Assembly (NCBI GenBank): GCA_021792835.1
Contig: JAJYTY010000003.1
Span: 1-57,158 of the forward strand
Direction of reading: 5' to 3'
Length of the DNA stretch: 57,158 nucleotides
Source: Pseudomonadota bacterium
Lineage (GTDB): Bacteria; Pseudomonadota; Gammaproteobacteria; Burkholderiales; Burkholderiaceae_C
The notes beneath the pieces were generated by a model that saw only the letters and a list, made by a program, of their open reading frames with translations, searched no databases and had not been told where the DNA came from. The position numbers were made by a program, and so were the translations under genes. This document shows, one piece after another, positions 35,554 to 45,371 of this stretch; positions within the stretch are counted from its first letter, which is position 1, and each line of letters begins with the position of its first letter.

Positions 35554-36138
35554 TCACCGCATTAGGCGATCCAGGAGCGTGCGCATCGCCGCCGAGTCAT
35601 AGTCGCGTCCGCCAATGGCCTGCGCGACGATGCGCCCCTGCTTGTCGATCAGATAGGTCGACGGAATACCCATCACGCCGAAGGCGTGGGCAGCCTGGCT
35701 CTTGTTGTCGAGCAGCACCGGGAAGGTCGGCGAAGGCGATAGTTGGCCCATGTAGGCGAAAACGTTGTCGACGCTTTCACCTTGGTCGAGCGCAAGCACC
35801 ACGAAGGGCTTGCCCTTCATCGACGCGTAGAGCCTTTCGATGGAGGGCATCTCGGCACGGCAGGGGGGGCACCAGGTGGCCCAGAAGTTCACCAACACGA
35901 CCTTGCCGCGGTATTGCTCCAGACTGTGGGTCTTGCCGTCGATGTCCTTGAGCGTAAAGGCTGGTGCTGGACGCTCTGGATGGACCGGGGTCATGAACGG
36001 AGTGGCGGCATGCGCCGAAACCATCGCACTCGCGAGCGCAACCCAACTGGCTGCGGCTACGCCCTTCAGATACGCAAGGACGCGGCTAGCGCGGCGCGCA
36101 ATGGACGCCGTAGACGGTTGCATCATGCTCGTGATCAT
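35554..36138 (-). CDS. TlpA-family periplasmic thioredoxin
   Basis: 194 residues with a signal/anchor (about 20-44), then a TlpA/AhpC-TSA fold with active site WCPPC (about 92-96) and the cis-Pro motif MGIPSTYLID. It overlaps the preceding gene by 53 bp if the first ATG is used; the ATG 12 bp downstream would shorten that only slightly. It is the last gene of the minus-strand sulfur operon. It probably reduces or delivers thiols to a periplasmic partner. Confidence 0.87.
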   Translation of the reverse strand: MITSMMQPSTASIARRASRVLAYLKGVAAASWVALASAMVSAHAATPFMTPVHPERPAPAFTLKDIDGKTHSLEQYRGKVVLVNFWATWCPPCRAEMPSIERLYASMKGKPFVVLALDQGESVDNVFAYMGQLSPSPTFPVLLDNKSQAAHAFGVMGIPSTYLIDKQGRIVAQAIGGRDYDSAAMRTLLDRLMR

Positions 36139-36622
36139 CTTGTTTCCACTGGTAGGTCAGGTTGAAACGGCTGCCAGCCGGCAGGTCCACGGTCGTGAAT
36201 CCCTGGGCCCAGTCGCCGGGATGCAGGATCTGCTGGGGCGGCAGGATGGACCAGTCGGAGCCGAGCCCGAAGGTTTTCCAGCGTGCCAGCCAATCCGTTT
36301 TGGTGATCAAGCGGTGCAGCTTGCCGTCCGCGGTCACGGCGCGCCAGCGGCTCACGTCGTAGCTCACCGACTGCCGCGCCGAATTGCGGATGGTCGTGCC
36401 GAACACGCACACGGCGGCGATTTCGTGCACCGCCCCTGCGGGGTAACCCATGCTCTCGAAAAACGCCTGCGCCTGCTCGCCGTCCAGCGGCGTCAGTTGC
36501 ACACTGAACGGTTGGCCTTGACTCGACCATGCCGGCGTGGAGCCTCCGGCAGCTGCCGCGGTGGCGGCTACGCCCAGGCCCACGAGCGCGGCCAGGATGA
36601 GGCGTAGAAGTCGGGTTTGCAT
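36086..36622 (-). CDS. secreted protein of unknown function
   Basis: 178 residues with a Sec signal peptide (cleavage near AAA-GG, about 26). The mature domain is beta-rich with single Cys residues (AAVCVFG, VHCAPR) and a WKQDDHEHD stretch. I do not recognise the family. It starts 3 bp after the stop of the YeeE gene and overlaps tlpA, so it belonged to the same operon before the IS insertion. Confidence 0.72.
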   Translation of the reverse strand: MQTRLLRLILAALVGLGVAATAAAAGGSTPAWSSQGQPFSVQLTPLDGEQAQAFFESMGYPAGAVHEIAAVCVFGTTIRNSARQSVSYDVSRWRAVTADGKLHRLITKTDWLARWKTFGLGSDWSILPPQQILHPGDWAQGFTTVDLPAGSRFNLTYQWKQDDHEHDATVYGVHCAPR

Positions 36623-36846
36623 GGTTCAGTTTCCGTCAGCCACGACAAGCGTGGCAAGGTTGTTCGAGCTGCGCCACGATTCGATCCGGATCGTCGCCCA
36701 CGCCCCGAGAAAAATGCAAGCCAGCCCGAGGTTCGAGCCCAATGACAGCAATGACAAACCGCTGAGCCCATGGCCGACCGTGCAGCCCAGGCCGAGCACG
36801 GCGCCGGCCCCGGTCATCAACGAGCCCAATAGACGGGGGGCCAGAT

Positions 36847-36870
36847 CTAGGGAAACGCTGATCAATTCCT
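36847..36870. repeat. IS left end: CTAG duplication and inverted repeat
   Basis: CTAG (36847-36850) is the target-site copy; the inverted repeat follows from 36851. It pairs with 38063-38086, with about 12 of the first 17 bases matching. Confidence 0.85.
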
Positions 36871-38082
36871 CACCGGCGACCTGCTGAGGTGGGCGCGGCG
36901 GGTGCGAGCTGGGACAATGAACCTCGGTGTCTGAGCGCACGAGGAACGACGATGCAGACGAGCTTTTCCGAGTACGAGTACGCGAGCAAGAAGCGGCAGA
37001 CGCGACGCGACCGATTCCTGGCGGAGATCGAGGCGATGACGCCGTGGGGCGAGTTGGTCGCGGCGATTGCGCGGCACTACCCCAAGGGTGGCGGCCGTGG
37101 GCGCCCGCCGATCGGACTGGAGCGCATGCTGCGCATGTACATCGCGCAGAACTGCTTCGGGCTGTCGGACGAAGGCATCGAGGATGCGATTTACGACAGC
37201 TAGGCGATCCGCCGCTTCGTGGGCATCGACTTGGGGCGCGAATCGGCGCCCGACGCGACGACGCTGCTGAAGTTCCGCCGACTGCTCGAGGACAAGCAGC
37301 TGACCGACACCATCTTCACGACCATCAACGCCCACCTGGCGGCCAAGGGCCTGTTCCTGCGGCGCGGCACGGTGGTGGATGCGACCATCATCGAAGCGCC
37401 CCCGTCGACCAAGAACGAGAAGGGTGAGCGTGACCCCGAAATGCACCAGACCAAGAAAGGAAACGCGTGGCATTTCGGCATGAAGGCCCACATCGGCGTC
37501 GACGCCGAGTCGGGTCTGGTGCACACGGTGATCGGCACCGCGGCGAATGTCGCCGACGTGACCCAGGCCCAGGATCTGCTGCACGGCGATGAGACCGACG
37601 TGTTCGCCGACGCCGGCTACCAGGGTACAGCCAAACGCGAGGAGAGCCTCGGCACCCCGGTGAACTGGCATGTGGCCATGCGTCCGGGCAAGCGCCGCGA
37701 ACTCGCCGGTCACGGCTGGGCACAGAAGCTCGAGTGGGTCGAGCAGATCAAGGCCAGCATCCGTGCCAAGGTCGAGCACCCGTTCCACGTCGTGAAGAAC
37801 CTGTTTCGGCACCGCAAGACCCGCTACCGCGGCCTGGCGAAGAACACCGCGCAGTTGCACACGCTGTTCGCCATGGCCAATCTGATGTTGGCGCGAAGGC
37901 TGGTTCTGAACATGCATGCCCGAGGTGCGTCCGCAGTTTGAAAAGTGGCGCGAAGGAACCCGCTCACCGTCGATCTGCAGTCGCTCCTGCGTCGTTTGGA
38001 CCACCTTTCGCCGGCTTCTCGTGCTGGTTGCGGCGGCGGACACCGGAAGCTTCGCCTGGAACGTCATTTCTTCAGTGCTTCC
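36851..38082 (+). mobile_element. IS5-family insertion sequence (1232 bp)
   Basis: Imperfect terminal repeats GGAAACGCTGATCAATTC (left) and GGAAGCACTGAAGAAATG (right, minus strand) are flanked by CTAG on both sides. CTAG fits the YTAR target preference of IS5-group elements. The single transposase frame carries an in-frame TAG. The element inserted into yeeE; the precise duplication shows that the insertion is recent compared with other scars in the window. Confidence 0.9.
36952..37941 (+). pseudogene. IS5-family transposase with an internal amber stop
   Basis: The frame 36952-37941 has 329 codons before the final stop. It is interrupted by TAG at 37201-37203, where relatives read CAG (Gln) in IYDSQAIRRFVG. 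DDE residues are all downstream: Asp in VVDATIIEAP, Asp in FADAGYQG and Glu in RAKVEHPFHVVK. Both halves are in one frame, so a single C-to-T change explains the break. The element is probably immobile unless complemented in trans or suppressed. Confidence 0.88.
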
Positions 38083-38086
38083 CTAG
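38063..38086. repeat. IS right end: inverted repeat and CTAG duplication
   Basis: The inverted repeat ends at 38082 and CTAG (38083-38086) is the second target-site copy. The yeeE reading frame resumes at 38087. Confidence 0.85.
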
Positions 38087-38985
38087 CACTGCGAAGTGCA
38101 CATGGATCCGAAATTCTCTCCGCGCAATGGCTGACGATGCCGCGCCGATGAAGGTGCCCAGTACCAACACAACGCCGAAGGTGAAGGTCTGCGCGTGGGC
38201 GTGCATCACGAAATGCGCCACGTCGCTCAAGGGGCCGGCGAAGCTGAAGGATTGCACGCCCAAGCCATCGGGAGGCTGGCTCATGAACGCGGCGTCACTT
38301 GCTGCACGCTCTCCGATGGGGCTGGCGGTCAGCCAGTAGCCGGCAGCCACCATCAGCCCGATGAGCGCCGAGCCGATCCAGCGCCTGCGCTGGCCGGCGC
38401 TGCTCGACCCCCGTGCGGCGAGCGCCAAGACGAGCGAACCGAGCGCAAGGCCGAGCAGCGAACGGGCAATCCAGCCATGCAGCCCAAGCGCCGCATCGAG
38501 CCCCTGGCTCTGCCACCCCCAAGTCGCCAGATCCAGGTTCAGGCGGACGATCCACGGGCCGATCCAGTCGTGAAACACGAAGGTGCTGGTCATCGCGAAG
38601 GCGGCGATGCTCATCGCTCCCAGCGACAACAGCGCCAGCACGCTGCCCTGGGCGCAGCGTACCAGCGTGCGCAGTGGGCAGCCGCGCGCCAGCACCATGC
38701 CGGAGCCGAACAGCAAGCCGCCAAGCACGTAGCGCCCCCAGGGGAACTGGGCCGAGCGGTAGGGTGGGTGCGACGGCTGCACGCCTTGATGCAGCAACCA
38801 CTGCAGTCCCGCGACGGCCACCATGGCAAAGCCGATCGCCGCGAAGTAGGCCGCCAGGCGCTGCGGCTTGTTCTCCAGCATGATTTCTCGCAAGCCCCCT
38901 TGCGGGCAGAACTGCGACGCCTGCGCGGAAGCTCCGAGCACCAGCGAGACGATGAAGCCACCCAGGAGAAGCTGTTGGATCGAGT

Positions 38986-40308
38986 TCATGGGCTTGGCGT
39001 CGTCGGAAGGTGGCCGGGATGGGTTTCCTGAGCGCGCAGAAGCATCCACAGTCCCGACAACACGAGCCAGCCCGCAGTAACCCAGAAGGCCGGCTCGACG
39101 GCGCCGCGCGCCTGCGCGACCAGCCCGAGCACCAGCGCGCCGATGGCGTAGCCGGTATCGCGCCAGTAGCGGTAGGTGCCCAGCGCCGAGCTGCGCCAGC
39201 TCGGGTAGGCGATATCGGCCACCGAGGCGATCAGGTTCGGATACAGCAGCGCCATGCCCACGCCCATGATCACGGCAGCGCTCAGCCAAGCCGCGAAGCC
39301 GTGCACCAGCACCGCGGCCACCACGCCAGCGGCGAGCAGCCATAGCCCGGCAACCACCGGGCGCTTGCGCCCGATGCGGTCCGACAGCGGCCCGGTCCAC
39401 AACTGGGAAGCGCCCCAGCTCAGCCCGTATACCCCGGTGACCCAGCCGACCTGCACCAGGCCCAGGCCGTGGCCGTGGAGGTACAGCGGAAACAGCACCC
39501 ACAGCAGCGTGTCGGCGACTTTGTTGGCCACGCCTGCCTGGCACAGCGCCGAGAACGTGGGGTGCCCGAAGGACACGTAGGCGAACACCTGGCGCGATGT
39601 GGGGTGCTCGGCCAGGCCCTCGGCGAAGCGCGGTCGCGGGCCTGTGTGCGTGCCGCTGGCATGGCGATGGCGCTCGGCGTGCGCCCACGGCAGGGTCTCG
39701 CGCACGAACAGCAGTGCCGTCGCCAGAGCCAGCGCGATCACGCCGCTGGCGAAGCCGAGCAGGGCGGCGCGCGGGCCGTACAGCTGCGCCATCCAGGCGG
39801 TGGCCAGGCCCGCCAGGCCGACCGCGGCATAGCCGGCGAACTCGTTGATGCCGGTGGCCAGCCCCCGCTGCTCGGCGCGCGTGATGTCCACCTTGCTGGT
39901 GACGGTCATGCTCCACGCGAACCCCTGGTTGATCCCCAGGAACAGGTTGGCTGCGACGATCCACCACCAGGACTGCGCGAAGAAGATCAGCAGTGGAATC
40001 GGGATCGCGGCCAGCCAGCCCAGAACCAGCACGGTCTTGCGCCCGATGCGCTCGGACAGGCGCCCGGCGACAAAATTCAGCGCGCCCTTGACCAGCCCGA
40101 AGGAGATGACAAAGGACAGCAGATACAGGAAGGAGGTTTTTGGCACCCCGAAATCGCGCGCCGCGACCACCGGCAGAACCGTTCGCTCCATGCCGATGAC
40201 CAGCCCGACGAAAAAAACCTGCACCGCCTGCCAGACGAACTGGTGCAGATTGACGCGGATGCCTTGCAGGTACGCGTCATGCGGCGACGAGGTGGCTGGA
40301 TGATTCAT
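38986..40308 (-). CDS. MFS transporter of the sulfur operon
   Basis: ATG at 40308 overlaps the previous stop (ATGA); 440 residues, twelve helices, two MFS signature loops (GRLSERIGRK and GPLSDRIGRK, both in good register). Its central loop is His/Arg rich. The gene is between a persulfide dioxygenase and a YeeE transporter, so an anionic sulfur compound (sulfite, thiosulfate or a thiol) is a likely substrate; this is inferred from neighbours only. Confidence 0.86.
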   Translation of the reverse strand: MNHPATSSPHDAYLQGIRVNLHQFVWQAVQVFFVGLVIGMERTVLPVVAARDFGVPKTSFLYLLSFVISFGLVKGALNFVAGRLSERIGRKTVLVLGWLAAIPIPLLIFFAQSWWWIVAANLFLGINQGFAWSMTVTSKVDITRAEQRGLATGINEFAGYAAVGLAGLATAWMAQLYGPRAALLGFASGVIALALATALLFVRETLPWAHAERHRHASGTHTGPRPRFAEGLAEHPTSRQVFAYVSFGHPTFSALCQAGVANKVADTLLWVLFPLYLHGHGLGLVQVGWVTGVYGLSWGASQLWTGPLSDRIGRKRPVVAGLWLLAAGVVAAVLVHGFAAWLSAAVIMGVGMALLYPNLIASVADIAYPSWRSSALGTYRYWRDTGYAIGALVLGLVAQARGAVEPAFWVTAGWLVLSGLWMLLRAQETHPGHLPTTPSP

Positions 40309-41036
40309 GCCGCGACGTTGGCCGCGACGATGCGGTCCATGTTGGCCGGACGGGGCGGAATCTCGGCAGTGAGTTGATCCACAAACGCTGCGCGCGACAG
40401 GCCCAGCATCGGGTTGAAGCGCTTCTCGAAGGCCAGGGTCGACGCCGGCTTGCCCGACAGCCCGGCGCCGCACGCGCTGCCCGCCTGGTGCCCGGGGTAG
40501 ATCTCCATCTCGCCGGGCAGACTCAGCAGCCGGGTGTGCAGCGAGTCGTACAGGGCGCCGGCCATCTCGCGCTCATGCCCGGCCAAGTCGGGTCGCCCGA
40601 CAGCGCCCACGAACAACGTGTCGCCAGTGAGCACGAACCACGGTGCGTCGCCGCGTCGCTTATCCGTAACCAGCAGGCACATACTGTCGGGCGTGTGCCC
40701 GGGGGTGTGCAGCACCCGTACGGTCACATTGCCCACGTCGATGAGCTGCTCGTCGTGCAGGGCCTCGAAGTCGAAGTGCACGAACTCGTGCGCCGCCTCG
40801 TGCAGGCAGTAGGGCGCATCCACCCTGCGCGCAAGGCTCCTGCCTCCGCTGAGGTGGTCCGCATGCACGTGGGTGTCGATCACATGGGTGATCTGCGCGC
40901 CGGCCATCTTCGCCTGCTCGACGAACCAGTCCTCGTCGCCGACGACCACGTCGACCGCGATGGCCTTGCCAAGGCCAGCGCAGCCAAAAAGGTAAGACAG
41001 GCTGGAGTCGCGCGTGGGGAGTTGCTTGAAGAACAT
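40305..41036 (-). CDS. metallo-beta-lactamase-fold persulfide dioxygenase-like enzyme (ETHE1/Blh type)
   Basis: 243 residues. The metal motif THVHADH (His56, His58, Asp60, His61), the downstream HTPGHTPDSM and TGDTLFVGAVGRPDL motifs, and the YPGHQ motif (residue about 180) are those of ETHE1-type persulfide dioxygenases and Blh. These mononuclear-iron enzymes oxidise glutathione persulfide to sulfite. It overlaps the MFS gene by 4 bp and follows dsrE by 24 bp, consistent with sulfide/persulfide detoxification. Confidence 0.88.
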   Translation of the reverse strand: MFFKQLPTRDSSLSYLFGCAGLGKAIAVDVVVGDEDWFVEQAKMAGAQITHVIDTHVHADHLSGGRSLARRVDAPYCLHEAAHEFVHFDFEALHDEQLIDVGNVTVRVLHTPGHTPDSMCLLVTDKRRGDAPWFVLTGDTLFVGAVGRPDLAGHEREMAGALYDSLHTRLLSLPGEMEIYPGHQAGSACGAGLSGKPASTLAFEKRFNPMLGLSRAAFVDQLTAEIPPRPANMDRIVAANVAA

Positions 41037-41060
41037 GATGAGCTCGCTATCGTCGGGAAA

Positions 41061-41411
41061 TCAGAACACCAATACCTTGTCGGCCTCGCTGGTCCAGCGC
41101 CCCAGCTCGACCATGGTCGAACGCCTGCAATCCGCGACAAGCTCTTCATCTCGCAGTCCGCGCGCGTCGAGGCAGGTGCCGCATAACGCCACCTCGCCAT
41201 GCTGCGCGACCTTCTGCAGCATGGTCTCGACGCTGTAGTACCCGTTGGGTACCTTCTGCCCCGCCTTGGCGGACAACACGGCATCCCCCATGAGGAACAT
41301 GTGAACCCGCTGCTCCGGCTGCGCCGCCAACGTGACCGCCAAGCGCAATGCGTTGTAGGTGCGCTCGCTGCCATAGGGCGCTTCGTTGAGGATGAACAAA
41401 ATGCGTGGCAT
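41061..41411 (-). CDS. DsrE-family sulfur-carrier-like protein
   Basis: GGAGAG upstream of ATG 41411 on the minus strand supports this start; 116 residues. The DsrE/YchN fold is recognised from MPRILFILNEAPYGSE and the Cys cluster ALCGTCLDARG (Cys77, Cys80) plus Cys95. DsrE-type proteins bind persulfide sulfur on Cys and pass it between rhodanese and TusA-like partners. It sits between the ArsR-rhodanese regulator and the persulfide dioxygenase. Confidence 0.86.
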   Translation of the reverse strand: MPRILFILNEAPYGSERTYNALRLAVTLAAQPEQRVHMFLMGDAVLSAKAGQKVPNGYYSVETMLQKVAQHGEVALCGTCLDARGLRDEELVADCRRSTMVELGRWTSEADKVLVF

Positions 41412-41425
41412 GGCACTCTCCACGT

Positions 41426-42094
41426 TCAGGCAGCTACTGATTCCACAGGCAGTCCTGCGGCGCGCCATTCAGGCACGCCATCTGCCGCCTTGCGCGCGCG
41501 CATCCCGTAACGCCTGAGCAGGGCCACCGCCGAATCGGACATCAGGCAGAACGGTCCGCGGCAGTACGCCACGATGTCCTTGTCGCTTGGCAGTTCGCGA
41601 ATCCGGGCTTCCAGTTCGTCCAGTGGAACCGAGCGCGCGCCAGGAATGTGCGCGGCACGAAACTCAGCCTCGGGACGAACGTCGAGCAGCACGACGTCCC
41701 CAGCGCGCACCTTGTCCAGCAGCGACTGCGCGCTCTCCGAGGTGAGGCACTGCGGCTCGGCGACCAGGCGCGCCATGGCGAGCTGAAGTTCTGCCAAGTG
41801 CGATTCGGCCAGCTCGCGCAGGCGCACCCAGAGGTCTGACACGTCGGAGCCGCTCAGCCGATGGATGCGGTTTTTGCCGTCGCGCCTCGCCTCCACCAAT
41901 TGCGCATCGCGGAGCACCCGCAGATGCGCGCTGGCGAGCTTGACGTCAATGTCGGCTGCCTGCGCCAGCGCCTCGACCGATTTCTCTCCCTGCGCGAGCA
42001 GCTCCAGCAATTCCAGCCGCTTGGGGCTCGAAAGCGCAGCGCCTATGCGAGCGACTTGCGCGTAGAGGTGATCTTTGATGTCACGGGATTTCAT
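41426..42094 (-). CDS. ArsR-family regulator fused to a rhodanese domain
   Basis: 222 residues. Residues 1-95 form an ArsR winged helix (helix-turn-helix about 35-65), without the CxC metal site in the recognition helix. Residues 115-222 form a rhodanese domain with catalytic Cys178 in AYCRGPFC; Cys183 is five residues on and could form a di- or tetrasulfide with it. The fusion suggests that persulfide on the rhodanese loop changes DNA binding. It is first in the operon running to 35554 and probably represses it until persulfide builds up. Confidence 0.9.
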   Translation of the reverse strand: MKSRDIKDHLYAQVARIGAALSSPKRLELLELLAQGEKSVEALAQAADIDVKLASAHLRVLRDAQLVEARRDGKNRIHRLSGSDVSDLWVRLRELAESHLAELQLAMARLVAEPQCLTSESAQSLLDKVRAGDVVLLDVRPEAEFRAAHIPGARSVPLDELEARIRELPSDKDIVAYCRGPFCLMSDSAVALLRRYGMRARKAADGVPEWRAAGLPVESVAA

Positions 42095-42129
42095 GACAAC
42101 ACTCTAGCGTATGCGCGAATGATGATTTA

Positions 42130-42820
<691 letters not shown>

Positions 42821-43855
42821 CTATTGCATTGCGACCCAACGATTGCTCGATATGTCCGCGAAGCGCTGCAGCACCTTCCCGCTGGAGAGGTCGAAGCGCA
42901 CGGCCTCCTTGCGATTCTCCACGGTCACCACAGCCTGATGCCCGCCGTCGATCAGGGTCAAGCCGCTGAGCTTCGCAGGGCTGGGCACCGCGAGCTTGAC
43001 CTCGCCGAGATAGGCCGGCTCATGCGCGGAAAAGCGCAGCACATGTCCGGAGAAGCCAGCGGCATACACAGTTCGTCCGCCGGGGCTGACAGCCAACTGC
43101 ATGAACCCCGCAGTGGCCGCGGGGATCCTGTCATAGCGAAAGGCCGGATCCACTTCCGGAGTTGCCATTTCGACGATGCGATTGTCCTGCGGGTCGACCG
43201 CGGTCATCACCCCGTTGCGGATGTCGGCAGAAAACAGCCAGCCGTCGGCCCAGGCCAGATCTCCGCTGTGCGCCACGGGGATGCGGCGCAGCATGCGTCC
43301 CGTGGCGCTGTCGACATCCGCGATGGAATTGTCCATGTTGCCGCCCACGTACAGATGCGCGTCGTGTGGCCCGAAGGCCAGCGCGTTGCCTCCAAAAGGC
43401 ACCGTGTAGCGCAGCGTACCGTCAACCAGGCCGTAGGCCGCCAGCTCTCGGCCTGAGAGCACGAGCAGCAGTCCCAGGCGTTTCGACACCTTGGCCACTC
43501 GGCCGCCTGCAATGCTCGGGAAGCTCCGCTCGACCTTCCATGTCCTCGTGTTCAGGACATAGGTCGTGCCGACGTTGGTCGGGACGAACAGGCGGTGCGC
43601 GACAGGGTCGACGGCGATATAGAAGCTGTTACCAGAAGGCGAGCCCGCTTGGCCGAAGGCGACCGAGTGGGCCTGTCCGGCAGGCGTGACGACGGCTATT
43701 TTTCCGGGGCCGGCGCCTGTGGGCGGCGCCGGGAACGCGCCAGCCAGCATCGCAGGGGCGTACGGCGCCGTTTCGGGATGCGGTTGGGCCCATGCAGTCG
43801 GAACGGCCAGCAGGGCCGCCAGGCAGAGGATGGTGAGAGACCGGGTTGTTTGCAT
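42821..43855 (-). CDS. periplasmic YncE-like beta-propeller protein
   Basis: ATG at 43855 gives a signal peptide (MQTTRSLTILCLAALLAVPTAWA); 344 residues. Repeated strands such as IAVDPVAHRLFVPTN, LYVGGNMDNSIADVDSATG and LAVSPGGRTVYAAGF mark a YVTN-type beta-propeller. Such proteins are periplasmic and of varied or unknown function, sometimes metal related. It is separated from the upstream CcdA-cupredoxin gene by 306 bp and so may have its own promoter. Confidence 0.82.
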   Translation of the reverse strand: MQTTRSLTILCLAALLAVPTAWAQPHPETAPYAPAMLAGAFPAPPTGAGPGKIAVVTPAGQAHSVAFGQAGSPSGNSFYIAVDPVAHRLFVPTNVGTTYVLNTRTWKVERSFPSIAGGRVAKVSKRLGLLLVLSGRELAAYGLVDGTLRYTVPFGGNALAFGPHDAHLYVGGNMDNSIADVDSATGRMLRRIPVAHSGDLAWADGWLFSADIRNGVMTAVDPQDNRIVEMATPEVDPAFRYDRIPAATAGFMQLAVSPGGRTVYAAGFSGHVLRFSAHEPAYLGEVKLAVPSPAKLSGLTLIDGGHQAVVTVENRKEAVRFDLSSGKVLQRFADISSNRWVAMQ

Positions 43856-44161
43856 GATGTTGAACTCTGGCAGAAGGTTGAAGGTTGTTGCAGTGCGCCG
43901 CATGGATCAATCAACTAGGCACGGAGGACGCTGCGCTGCGGCCTGAGCTTGTCCGATCGCTTCGTCGCGCCAGGCAGGGACAGCCTGACAGCGCACGCAA
44001 GCAGGGTTGATGGCCGTCAATTGCTCTCATCGTTGTCAGCGGAACGACTCGCGGGTTACTGCGTCGTGCCTCTCGCCCGATGCCCAGGTCCATCTGGCTG
44101 CAGGCCATCGGCTGCCTTCGCGCTTCAACTCAGGTCCAACACACGATTTCCGCGGAACGGC
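43856..44161. other. intergenic region
   Basis: 306 bp between two minus-strand genes. It should hold the promoter of the beta-propeller gene. No clear -35/-10 pair, operator or RNA gene was recognised, and frames crossing it look non-coding. Confidence 0.4.
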
Positions 44162-45352
44162 TCAATGCGCGACGATTTCGCCGAAGTACATGTTTTCGGA
44201 ACAGTGGTAACGATAGCGTCCGGGCGCGGGAGCCTCGATCACGACCCGACGCGTCCGGCCCACGGGAACCGTTGCCGTCACCGGGCCGCCGTGCAGGCCT
44301 AAATGGGGGAACACGGTCGACAGCGCGCAGCCGCCGACGAAATCGGTGATCTCGAGCGCCACAGGCTTGCCTGCAGGGATGTCGAGCACCTGGGGGTTGT
44401 AGACGTAGGGCGAGCCCTTGCGTCCTTCGACGATTTTGAAATTCGCCCGCGCCAGCGCGCTGCTCGCCGCGGGCGCCGCATAGTTGCTCCAGAAATAGTG
44501 GAACAGGTAGATCCCGGTGAGCAGGAACAGTGCGCCTACGGCGCAGGCCAGCGAAGGGCCGCTCCAGCGGCGCAACATTGCTAGCGTCGGCTGGCCTAGC
44601 GTGAGCATCAGCAGCATCAGCGCCGACAGTGCGATGCCGTAGACCACGACGGCCAGCCCGGCCAGCGCGTAGTTGCCCACGGCCAGCGGCAGCATCAGGA
44701 CTCCTATCACCACCGGTAGTGTGCAGCTGTGGGACGCCGCGCCGTACGCCACCCCGAAGGTGACGAGTTCGCCGCGCCGACTGCCTTTCCCCCCGCGCAA
44801 CAGACGTTCGTACAGCGCCCGCCCGGGCAGATGTTCGGTCAGGTGGCTCAACGAGGCCCCGCGCCCGGTCAGCATCAGCACGCCCAGCGCGGCGAAGGCC
44901 ACACCCACCAGCGGAATCAGGTAGATCAGCACGTTGTAGATCGCGGCGCCGACCGCCATGACCAGGATGCCGCCCGCGGCCGACACGCCGATGATGCCGA
45001 CCGCGATCCACCAGGCGGCGGCGAACAGGCTGCCCGCGCGGGGAGCCTCCTGGCTGTCAACGAAATACGTGAGAAAGGCCGGGGTGATGGCGATGCTGCA
45101 CGGTGAGAAGAACGATGCTGATCCAGCGAGTACGGCCAGGCCGAGCACCAGATCGGGCGGCAGCACGGGCAGTCCCTGCGCATGGAACAGCGCGCGACCC
45201 ACGACCTGCGTGTAGACCCAGTGCCCGCCGACGAACAAGCCGACGAGCAAGACCAGGGTCATCGCAGCGCCTGCCAGGGTCGCCGCGCCGAGCGCCGGCC
45301 GGACCTTACCCGGCTGGTCTGATTCCTTTCCCACCTTGCTCCTCCATCTCAT
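44162..45352 (-). CDS. CcdA-like membrane protein fused to a C-terminal cupredoxin domain
   Basis: 396 residues. Residues about 25-290 are a CcdA/DsbD-type membrane domain with two redox-type Cys in membrane motifs: Cys85 (FFSPCSIAITPAF) and Cys210 (ASHSCTLPVV). Residues about 305-396 form a cupredoxin-like domain with GC342ALSTVFPH and YHC384SENM388. This joins electron transfer across the membrane with a copper-binding periplasmic domain in one chain. It lies 19 bp after the MFS gene in a MerR-controlled operon. Likely roles are metal-coupled reduction of periplasmic thiols or loading of copper. Confidence 0.82.
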   Translation of the reverse strand: MRWRSKVGKESDQPGKVRPALGAATLAGAAMTLVLLVGLFVGGHWVYTQVVGRALFHAQGLPVLPPDLVLGLAVLAGSASFFSPCSIAITPAFLTYFVDSQEAPRAGSLFAAAWWIAVGIIGVSAAGGILVMAVGAAIYNVLIYLIPLVGVAFAALGVLMLTGRGASLSHLTEHLPGRALYERLLRGGKGSRRGELVTFGVAYGAASHSCTLPVVIGVLMLPLAVGNYALAGLAVVVYGIALSALMLLMLTLGQPTLAMLRRWSGPSLACAVGALFLLTGIYLFHYFWSNYAAPAASSALARANFKIVEGRKGSPYVYNPQVLDIPAGKPVALEITDFVGGCALSTVFPHLGLHGGPVTATVPVGRTRRVVIEAPAPGRYRYHCSENMYFGEIVAH

Positions 45353-45371
45353 GTCGCTTTCGCTCCATGTT

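Larger units (their letters stand above)
36626..38989 (-). pseudogene. YeeE/YedE-family sulfur transporter gene split by an IS element
   Basis: The 5' part lies at 38087-38989 and the 3' part at 36626-36850. Removing the IS and one copy of the CTAG duplication gives 1128 bp, exactly 376 codons with no stop. The joined protein (375 residues) has about ten helices and the family Cys motifs FCPQGG, RGCPLR and GLGCTVGHGLSGL, as in thiosulfate transporter TsuA (YeeE). YeeE proteins import thiosulfate or related sulfur species. The insertion truncates the protein after ...HVHFAV, so it is probably inactive. Its start overlaps the MFS stop (ATGA). Confidence 0.9.

Noticed and set aside
37201..37203. 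TAG recoding (programmed read-through or pyrrolysine) in the transposase
   Set aside because: A single C-to-T change from the family's CAG explains it, and no recoding signal is visible.
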